Shown one piece after another: positions 55,039-64,000 of a DNA stretch of 64,000 nt. The position numbers were made by a program, and so were the translations under genes. The notes under the pieces are model-generated. The model searched no databases and was not told where the DNA came from. It was given only the letters and a program-made list of their open reading frames with translations. The first letter of the stretch is position 1. Each line of letters begins with the position of its first letter. The stretch spans positions 62,001 to 126,000 of the forward strand of contig JADJJK010000004.1 of assembly GCA_016706545.1 (NCBI GenBank). The letters run 5' to 3'. Source of the DNA: Myxococcales bacterium. Its GTDB lineage: Bacteria; Myxococcota_A; Polyangia; Haliangiales; Haliangiaceae.

Positions 55039-58000
55039 ATGTCAAACGACCTCGTGGCCCCCAATGGGGTGGCCGACTCTGAGCCCGCGGCTGACCTAGC
55101 CGCCGCCGCTGCCACCGACCTCGCCGCCCCGGCGGCGACCGACGCCGCCCCCACCACCGTCCCGGAGACCGCGATCGTCGCGGCGGCGCCCGAAATCGCG
55201 GCGCCAGACGCTCCCCCCGAGCCGTCGTTTGACGACATGGGCCTGCACCCGGACATCCGCACCGCGCTCGATGACATGGGCTATTTCCGGCCCACCGCCG
55301 TGCAGGCCACGGTGTTTCGCCCGGTCGCCGAGGGCAAGGATCTGCTGGTTCAGTCCCGGACCGGCACAGGCAAGACGGCGGCCTTTGGCCTGCCGCTGCT
55401 CAACCGGCTGGTGCCGGCGCAGGCGACGCCGCAAGCGCTCATCCTCGCCCCGACGCGCGAGCTCGCGTTGCAGGTGTCGCGAGAGCTGGCCGCCATCGGC
55501 AAGCACCGCGGCATCATCATCGAGACGCTGTACGGCGGCGCGCCGATCGGCAAGCAGATCGCCGCGCTGCGCCAAGGCGTCCACGTCGTCGTCGGCACGC
55601 CAGGGCGCGTGCTCGATCACATCGGCCGGCGCACGCTGGACACCAAGACCATCTCCACCTTCATCCTCGATGAGTGCGACGAGATGCTGTCGATGGGGTT
55701 TCTTGAGGACATCGAGCGCGTGGTCAGCCACCTGCCGGAGAAGCGCCAGACGCTGCTGTTCTCCGCCACCATGCCCGACGAGGTCCACCGCTACTCGCGC
55801 CGCCACATGCGGAGCCCCGAGCAGATCAAGCTGTCATCGGGCAACATCTCCGTCGAGGAGATCCACCACGCCTACTACGTGGTCAGCGGCATCGGTCGCG
55901 CGCGCGACCTGCTCAAGCTGCTGTTCTCCGAGGAGCCTGAGAGCGCGATCATTTTCTGCAACATGCGAGATGAGACCACCGCGGTCGCCAAGTTCCTGCA
56001 ACGGCAGGGGCTCGACGCGGAGGCGCTGTCCAGCGATCTCTCGCAGAGCGATCGCGAGCGGGTGATGGGCCGCATGAAGGCGCACAACCTGCGCTTCCTG
56101 GTGGCCACCGACGTCGCGGCGCGCGGGATCGACATCTCCAACCTGTCGCACGTCATCAACTACAGCTTCCCGGAGTCTCCGGAAGTGTACGTGCATCGCA
56201 CCGGCCGCACCGGCCGCGCCGGCAAGCGCGGCGTGGCGCTGTCGCTGGTGGGGCCGCGCGACCTTGGGCCCTTCTGGCTCCTCAAGCTCACGTACAAGCT
56301 CAAGCCGGAAGAGCGCGACCTGCCCCCGGAGACGATCTTCGAAGGCAAGCTCAAGCATCCGCTGCCGCCGCTAGGCGCGCCCAAGCCGCCTGACCCCTTG
56401 TCGATCCTGGTGCGCGGCGTCCCTGGCGCTGTCACCGATCTCGAGCGCGGGATCTTCGACAAGATGGTGGCGAACCCGAATGGCCGCCGCGTGCTGGCTC
56501 GCCTGATGGCGGACAAGCTCTCGGAGCTCACCACGAAGACCCGGCCCAAGACCGAGCGTCCGGCTCGGGTCGAGAGTACCGAAGGGGTGGAAGCCGAGGC
56601 GCCCCGTGAGCGCAGCTTCCGCGACGACCGCCCGCCGCGCGAAGGCGGTGACCGCTTCCGCGACCGTGGCGACCGCTTCCGTGGCCGTGATGGCGAAGGC
56701 CCTCGTGGCCGTGATGACGGCTTTCGTGGCCGCAGCCGCGACGATCGCCCGCGCGACGCCGCGGCAGGCCCAGTCGACGGCCCGCGCGAGGGTGGCGACC
56801 GTCCGCCGCGCGAGGGCGGCGACCGCTTCCGCGATCGCGGCGACCGTGACCGCTTCCGCGACGACCGCCCGCGTGACGCCTCCGCAGCTCCGGCCGACGC
56901 CCCGCGTGAGGGCGGCGACCGTCCGCCGCGCGAAGGTGGCGACCGCTTCCGCGACCGCGGTGACCGTGACCGCAGCCGCGACGACCGCCCGCGTGACGCC
57001 GCTGCTGCTCCGGCCGACGCCCCGCGTGAGGGCGGCGACCGTCCGCCGCGCGAAGGTGGCGACCGCTTCCGCGACCGCGGCGACCGTGACCGCAACCGCG
57101 ACGACCGTCCGCGTGACGCCGCGGCTGCGCCGGCCGACGCCCCGCGTGAGGGCGGCGACCGTCCGCCGCGCGAGGGTGGCGATCGCTTCCGCGACCGCGG
57201 CGACCGCGACCGCAACCGCGACGACCGCCCGCGTGACGCCGCGGCTGCTCCGGCCGACGCCCCGCGTGAGGGCGGCGACCGTCCGCCACGCGAAGGGGGC
57301 GACCGCTTCCGCGACCGCGGCGACCGTGACCGCAACCGCGACGACCGTCCGCGCGACGGCGCTGCTGCTCCTGTCGACGGCCCGCGAGGGCGGCGACCGT
57401 CCGCCGCGCGAAGGTGGTGACCGCTTCCGCGATCGCGGCGACCGTGACCGCAACCGCGACGACCGCTTCCGCGACCGCGGCCGCAACCGCGACGACCGTC
57501 CACGCGACGCAGCCCCCGACGGTGGCGAGCGTCCGCCAGTAGCCGAGAGCGTGACGCCCCCGCCCGCTGAGCCGGTGGTGGCGGTGGCAGAGGCTGCTGC
57601 CCGGGAGCCGAACCGCGAGAACGACGACCGAGCTCGCGATCGGCACCGCGATCGCGACGGCCGTCGCGATCGGCAGCAGCGTGATGAGCAACCAGTGGCA
57701 GCAGCGGCACCGGCGGCGGTGAGCGAGCCGGCCATGGCCACCGTGCGCGGCGACACCCAGGGCCTCCCTGCAGCGCCGGCGCCAGCTCCGGAGAGTCGCC
57801 GGGCAGATCGGGATCGCGCTGGAAACGGCGCACCTTCGGCCAAGGCCGAGGCCCCAGCGACCAAGCCTGCGGAGGCCAAGCGTGGCGGCCAGGAGTTCTG
57901 GGAGACCTGGGCCGATCAGAAAGCAACGCGCCCTGCCCCAGCGCCTGCCCCGGCTCCGGTTGCCTCCGAACCAGCGACCGAGCCCGCCAGCGAAGAGCGT

Positions 58001-58435
58001 GGCAAGTCCGGCCGCCGCAGCCGCAGCAAGGACGGCCACAGAGCGAAGGCCGACGCCAAGCCTGACTCCGAGGCCAAGGCCGAGCCAGCGCAGGCCAAGA
58101 CCGAGGCCAAGACTGACGCAAAGACCGACGCCAAGCCAGCGAGCAAGGCCAAGCGGGAAGCCCACGCCGAGCCCGCCAAGAAGGCGGACGCCAAGGTCGA
58201 CGACGACGGCGAGCAAGTTCGCCTGTTCGTGAGCCTGGGCAAGAAGCACGGCATCACGGCAGACTCCCTGCGCGAGATCCTCGCCGGCAGCGACAAGGCC
58301 AAGATCGGCTCGGTGATGCTGCGTGACACCCACGCCAACGTCCGTGTCCCCGCGGCGCTTGCCGAGAGGATCATCACCAAGCACAACGGCACCACCTACG
58401 AAGGCAACCCCGTGACGGTCGAGCGCGCGCGCTAA
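55039..58435 (+). CDS. deaD: DEAD-box RNA helicase (DeaD/CsdA type) with repeats and C-terminal DbpA-like domain, frameshifted
   Basis: Helicase core at about 62-430: Q motif, TGTGKTAAF (109-117), PTRELALQ, TPGR, DECD at 211-214 (not DEAD), SAT, ATDVAARGID and HRTGRTGRAGKRG. After it comes an Arg/Asp/Gly repeat region and then Ala/Lys-rich linker. From the ATG the frame stops at 57420, but in the next frame the gene continues to 58435 and ends in a DbpA-type RNA-binding domain (VRLFVSLGKKHGITADSLRE, IGSVMLRDTHANVRVP). A repeat copy near 57383 reads CCCGCGAGGG where others read CCCGCGYGAGGG, a 2-base deletion. It should unwind structured RNA, possibly in ribosome assembly or cold response. Confidence 0.88.
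56743..57400 (+). repeat. 120-bp tandem repeats inside the helicase gene
   Basis: About 5.5 copies of a 120-bp (40-codon) unit encode variants of DDRPRDAAAAPADAPREGGD followed by RPPREGGDRFRDRGDRDRNR. The period is exact and copies differ at few positions. The last copy carries the 2-base deletion that breaks the frame. Confidence 0.9.
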
Positions 58436-58472
58436 GCGAAAAGGTCGGGCCCGATCGGGGCTACGAACGATC

Positions 58473-58512
58473 AAGTGCCGTGCCCGCTGCAGTCGCGCGG
58501 AGCACGGCACTT
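58473..58512. terminator. 11-bp inverted repeat after the helicase gene
   Basis: AAGTGCCGTGC (58473-58483) and GCACGGCACTT (58502-58512) are perfect complements around an 18-nt loop. No T-run follows on either strand (CGTCGTTTCGG on plus), so it is either a weak terminator or a protein-binding site. It lies 38 nt after the helicase stop. The rest of 58436-58758 shows no gene. Confidence 0.45.
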
Positions 58513-58758
58513 CGTCGTTTCGGCGTCTCGGACAGTCTTGGCGTCGATGAACGGGAGGCCGATGGCCGGCAAACCGGTCAGCCTGCCGGGTCCCGTGACC
58601 AGGCCAAGCGATGGCCCAAGGAACGCTGCCCGATCGCTCATCGAGCTGCCGCAGGCGCCGTCCGTCTGCCGTGGGCGCGGTGCGACCGTCGGCCGCGCGG
58701 TCCGTCGCCGCGGGCGCCGTCCACTGGCCGCGGGCGCCGCAGGAGGCCCCGCAGCGGT

Positions 58759-59616
58759 CTACTCGAGGCCCAGGTCCCCTTCAGGCATTGGAATGGGCGT
58801 GCCGATGCCCGCCGCGTGACGGGCAGCCTCTACCGTCTTGGGCCCAACCCGTCCGTCGGGTTGCAGGCCGTGCGCCGCTTGCCAGTCCGAGATCAGCTTG
58901 GGATCGGCGACGCCGTCTTGCCCCACGCAGACACCCTGCGTGACGCGATTGAACTCCTCGAGTTGATCTTCGTGGGCTGCGTTGTATCGCTTGGCGCCAA
59001 CGATCCAGGCTGCCTCTTCCTGCGCCGACGCCTGCGCCGCCGGCGCCTCGACCGGCGCCTCGCTGCCAGCGTCTGCGGCCGCCTGCTCGGTGTCCTTCTT
59101 CTCGTCGTCCTCGATCCCCCGCGCTTGCTCGAGGCGATGCAGCCGCTCCATCGCCTCGTCCAGCAGCTCCGGGTGTGCCAGCGCCAGGCCGTTTAGCACC
59201 TTGTGGCGCAGCTCGGGGTACAAGGTGATGAAGCGGACATGGTCGCCCGCGACGTCACCCCCTTCGAGGGTGAGCACCGACGCATCGTAGTCAAAGCCCT
59301 CGACGCTGTAGTCGGGCGTGATCGCGGCGCCACGGGCGGCAGGCGCCGCCGTGGCCGGGGCGGCCATCAGGATATCGATCGCGGTAGAGACGGTCTGATT
59401 GCCTGCGGTGGCGGCGGCCTGGGTCAAGATCGCATCGATGAAGTCCGGGTTGAGCCGCACCAGCGTCACGAGCGCCTGTGGATCTCCCGGCTGGAGCGCG
59501 GCCACCCGACGCTCAAGGTCTTCCGGGAGCTGGCGGTTTGGGTCCTCGATCTGCGCGTGCGCTTGCGCAGGCTCGACATCTTGGTCCAGGGCTCGATCGT
59601 TTTCTTGAGCTCTCAT
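58759..59616 (-). CDS. peptidoglycan-binding-like protein, Ala/Glu-rich
   Basis: 285 residues from the ATG at 59616, preceded by a clear ribosome site (AGGTGGAG, 8 nt). No signal peptide is visible. The middle is helical and acidic. The C-terminal 75 residues end in LISDWQAAHGLQPDGRVGPKTVEAARHA, the pattern of PG_binding_1 domains (xxWQxxxGLxxDGxVGxxT). Such domains occur in cell-wall enzymes and in contractile-injection or phage-tail-like cargo; neither context is visible here. Function unknown. Confidence 0.6.
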   Translation of the reverse strand: MRAQENDRALDQDVEPAQAHAQIEDPNRQLPEDLERRVAALQPGDPQALVTLVRLNPDFIDAILTQAAATAGNQTVSTAIDILMAAPATAAPAARGAAITPDYSVEGFDYDASVLTLEGGDVAGDHVRFITLYPELRHKVLNGLALAHPELLDEAMERLHRLEQARGIEDDEKKDTEQAAADAGSEAPVEAPAAQASAQEEAAWIVGAKRYNAAHEDQLEEFNRVTQGVCVGQDGVADPKLISDWQAAHGLQPDGRVGPKTVEAARHAAGIGTPIPMPEGDLGLE

Positions 59617-59734
59617 GGGGCATCTCCACCTAGCAGGGTGCCGGAAAAATCCGGTTAGCTCATCTTTGGACTGCGCAGACTGACTGGAACCTGTTCGGGA
59701 CGCGGCTTGGCGCGACCACCGCGGTCTAGGCTGG

Positions 59735-61348
59735 TCATGATACGCCACCTGGCAGCGAAGCTTCCTCGACGAGCGCGCTGTTTGCGGCCCCTGCTACAGG
59801 CTGAATCACGTGAGGATCTGAGGAGTTGGCACCCTCTTGGGGCCCAGACACCGGCAGCCGTGGCGAGCTGCCCAGCGCCCGCACCGCCTGACCTGCTCTT
59901 GCCCCGAGGCGCTCGTCGCCCGCCGTGCCCGGACGCGACGCTTGCCGCGCTTGCGCCAGCTCCACAAACGGTGCGCTCTTGCCGTCACGCCACTGCCGAA
60001 GCTCTGGGCGCGCGACGCCAGCGGCGTCCACCCGGATGAGCACATGGGTGAAGGAGCGCAGGATGCCAGGCCGAGACGCGGGCAACCACGTGCCGGTGTT
60101 GAGATATACGCCGCCCAGAGGCAGCGCGGCCTGGTGCGGATCGTGGGTGTGACCAAACACCACCACCTTGGCGTCCACCAGCCGGCGCAGACGCTCGGGC
60201 ACCGAGCGCATGGGCACCTGTGAGCCGACCGTGGACACGGAGATGCGATGCGCGGCCATGGCGCCTCCGATCGCCAGGACGAGCGCCGTCACCAGCGCCA
60301 TCGGGCCGGAGAGCGCCACCAGCGCCGCCAGCGCCGCGGCCAGCCCACCAAGCACCAGCAGCCAGCGATCTAGCATCAACATGGACATCAAGCGTCGCGC
60401 GCTCCTGGTCACGGGCGCGCGCGACAGCCGATCGATCGCCCAGATCGCCGTCGGAGCCAGCCCTTCTGCTCGCGCGATGGCCGCCACCCGCTGACGATGC
60501 AGCTCGTGGCGGGCGTTTCGCCGTCGGGTAGCCCGGTGGGCTCGGCGAGCCGAAAACAGCGCTCGCGTGAACGCCACATAGCTGGCCAGGAGCCTCACGC
60601 TCGAACCGACGCCGCGGCCCAGCGAGTAGCGCAGGTACCCGGTGAAGCCCCACTCCTCGGTGCCGTGAGGGTCGAGCTCCGGCGCCGCCTGCGCCAGGTA
60701 GCGCACCGCCGCGTCATCCACGTTGGACAGCAGATCGCCCGAGACTGGATCGAACGGAGCCTGTCCACGCTCGAACGAGCAGGCTTCGTCGTACACGTGA
60801 CCGTGTTCGATCCAGGCGACCTTGGGCAGATACACGAACCAGGGCCGGACGCAGATCCTCTCCAGGGCCGCCTTCTGCTCCGCGGCGCCAAGCCTCGGCG
60901 CCGCTGCGAGCAGTTGCCGACGCAGCTCCGCCTGGGTGTCGACCTCGAGCAGCTCGATGTCGTGGTTGCCGACGATGAGATCGATCTCGTGGCCGGCCGC
61001 CGCGAAGCGCATCAGCTCCGCGAACACGCCCTGGTGCGCCTGGGCGATGCGCGCCAGGCGCGCGGGACCGGTGGCCACGCTGCGCCGCCGCCCGGAGCGC
61101 CGCTCGTCGTGATCGCGCGCTGGAAAGCCCGGCGCAGCCGACAACGTCACCGACATGAAGTCGAACAGGTCGCCCGCCACCACCAACCGCCACGGCTTGC
61201 CGTCCATGCGGCGCTGGCCGTGGTGCCGAAGGAACTCGCAGAAGGTGTGCGCGCCAAGCGCCACGGCGCGTTGCTTCTCCGCCGAGGCCCCCGGCAGGAG
61301 GTCCTCGCCAAAGTGCAGGTCGCTGACGATGAGGAGGTTGGCCCGCAT
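59735..61348 (-). CDS. membrane-associated calcineurin-like metallophosphoesterase
   Basis: 537 residues from the ATG at 61348 (an upstream in-frame Met at 61408 is less likely). All metal motifs are present: DLHFG, GDLFDF, GNHDIE, GHVYDE and, after a large insertion, GHTHDPHQ. The insertion between the fourth and fifth motifs (about residues 225-385) includes two hydrophobic stretches (WLLVLGGLAAALAALVAL and MALVTALVLAIGGAM). The first motifs resemble LpxH-like UDP-diacylglucosamine hydrolases, but the substrate is open. The insertion implies a membrane-anchored enzyme with its active site split in sequence. Confidence 0.75.
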   Translation of the reverse strand: MRANLLIVSDLHFGEDLLPGASAEKQRAVALGAHTFCEFLRHHGQRRMDGKPWRLVVAGDLFDFMSVTLSAAPGFPARDHDERRSGRRRSVATGPARLARIAQAHQGVFAELMRFAAAGHEIDLIVGNHDIELLEVDTQAELRRQLLAAAPRLGAAEQKAALERICVRPWFVYLPKVAWIEHGHVYDEACSFERGQAPFDPVSGDLLSNVDDAAVRYLAQAAPELDPHGTEEWGFTGYLRYSLGRGVGSSVRLLASYVAFTRALFSARRAHRATRRRNARHELHRQRVAAIARAEGLAPTAIWAIDRLSRAPVTRSARRLMSMLMLDRWLLVLGGLAAALAALVALSGPMALVTALVLAIGGAMAAHRISVSTVGSQVPMRSVPERLRRLVDAKVVVFGHTHDPHQAALPLGGVYLNTGTWLPASRPGILRSFTHVLIRVDAAGVARPELRQWRDGKSAPFVELAQARQASRPGTAGDERLGARAGQAVRALGSSPRLPVSGPQEGANSSDPHVIQPVAGAANSALVEEASLPGGVS

Positions 61349-61623
61349 GAAAACCCAGCGCGAAGATCGAACTCTCAGGGTGACGGCGCGAGGGCGGATG
61401 CGCAACATATTTCGCGCCTATGCGCAGATTATTTCGCAGGCAAAGTGATCGCTGTAACCATCCGACTGTTTTGTGAATTTCCTCACGGCTCGAGAACCAA
61501 CCTTGGTTGGTGTCCGCATGCCGCGCGCAGCCCAGGCGCGCCGGACAGCGCAGCAAACTCGGCCTTGCCTTGCGATGACACAGCGCGCGGTGACGTGGTA
61601 GATAAGGCCGGTCGGATCTGCCC
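61349..61623. other. divergent intergenic region
   Basis: Separates the minus-strand phosphoesterase from the plus-strand oxidoreductase. A TAGATA near 61600 precedes the plus gene by about 20 nt and could be a -10. AT-richer patches lie at 61430-61480. No gene is supported. Confidence 0.25.
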
Positions 61624-63769
<2,146 letters not shown>

Positions 63770-63905
63770 GTCGCCAGCATAGCAGCAGTCGAAAACCAAC
63801 CGGCGCGCGCGGTCGCCACCGCGTGGGCGCGCCGGGCGGGAGGCCGCCAGCGCGGCTCCGCTCGGACACTTGCCATGGGCCGTGCGAACTACCGCCCCCC
63901 CCTGC

Positions 63906-63911
63906 TATGCT
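63906..63911 (+). promoter_or_regulatory. -10-like TATGCT box before the last gene
   Basis: TATGCT lies 8 nt before the ATG at 63920. The spacer 63770-63905 shows no gene; it contains short GC-rich repeats only. Confidence 0.4.
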
Positions 63912-63919
63912 CCTCGGCG

Positions 63920-64000
63920 ATGATGCTTCGTTCGTTCGTGGAGTCCCTGCTGCCAACGCTTCTCACGAGCCTCGCGCTCGTTGGCGCGGGTTGTGATAGC
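63920..64000 (+). CDS. lipoprotein, 5' end only (cut by the window edge)
   Basis: Twenty-seven codons are visible. MMLRSFVESLLPTLLTSLAL is a typical signal peptide and VGAGC at residues 21-25 a good lipobox, so the protein is almost certainly a lipoprotein. The remainder lies outside the window and its function is unknown. Confidence 0.6.
   Translation, partial: MMLRSFVESLLPTLLTSLALVGAGCDS

Noticed and set aside
56743..57400. 120-bp tandem repeats as an insertion or satellite element
   Set aside because: Units are in frame inside the helicase gene and encode a continuous Arg/Asp/Gly linker; no inverted ends or transposase.

Overview
The window is very GC-rich, densely packed double-stranded bacterial chromosome. 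Its gene content points to a Myxococcota (former Deltaproteobacteria) genome, probably of the Haliangium/Kofleriaceae type. Three eukaryote-like Ser/Thr kinases, several Ala/Pro-rich low-complexity proteins, many lipoproteins, paralogous Hsp70s, an FHA-GAF-sigma54 activator and a multiheme cytochrome support this. There is no rRNA, no CRISPR array and no recognisable transposon. The lineage call is inference from gene content, not from a marker-gene comparison.

Layout. 1-1358: truncated phosphoesterase and an NlpC/P60-like secreted protein. 1654-4563: degenerate J-domain protein plus a short Hsp70. 4564-5367: gene-poor gap. 5368-10248: an EAL phosphodiesterase, then a radical-SAM gene and two unknown proteins in an overlapping operon. 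10318-12504: one minus-strand gene that is a fused paralogue of those two unknown proteins. 12758-17278: operon of a long Hsp70, a small J-like protein and a membrane protein. 17349-22250 (minus): Kelch-like lipoprotein, beta-barrel and 13-haem cytochrome. 22277-28833: two PEGA-type Ser/Thr kinases flanking a CysQ-like phosphatase and a TPR protein. 28968-31813: pmbA-tldD. 32006-32623: a lone tandem BMC-domain protein. 32674-38347: rluB, an acidic ORF, scpB, scpA and an M50 protease. 38469-39461: xerD-like recombinase. 39470-41632: lipoprotein with a Lon-like but apparently dead domain. 41719-46974 (minus): infC-rpmI-rplT-pheS-pheT, preceded by tRNA-Val(GAC). 47573-52230: Ser/Thr kinase, TPR protein, FHA-GAF-sigma54 activator. 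52324-54635: two lipoproteins. 55039-58435: DEAD-box helicase with a long leader and 120-bp tandem repeats. 58759-63769: peptidoglycan-binding-like protein, membrane phosphoesterase and a haem/Fe-S membrane oxidoreductase. 63920-64000: start of a lipoprotein.

How the genes may work together. The two Hsp70 units, each with a J-like partner lacking HPD, look like non-canonical chaperone switches. The cytochrome, barrel and Kelch operon could be an electron conduit across the outer membrane. The kinase, TPR and FHA-sigma54 genes form a plausible phosphorylation-to-transcription relay. ScpA, ScpB and a Xer recombinase are chromosome-maintenance genes lying close together.

Two cross-cutting observations matter. 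First, several genes on both strands have a TANNNT box 6-9 nt before the start codon, which suggests many leaderless mRNAs. Second, at least five conserved genes, including essential pheS, are broken by 1-2 nt indels that restore a conserved frame when corrected. That points to consensus errors in the assembly, so any apparent split gene here should be treated with caution.
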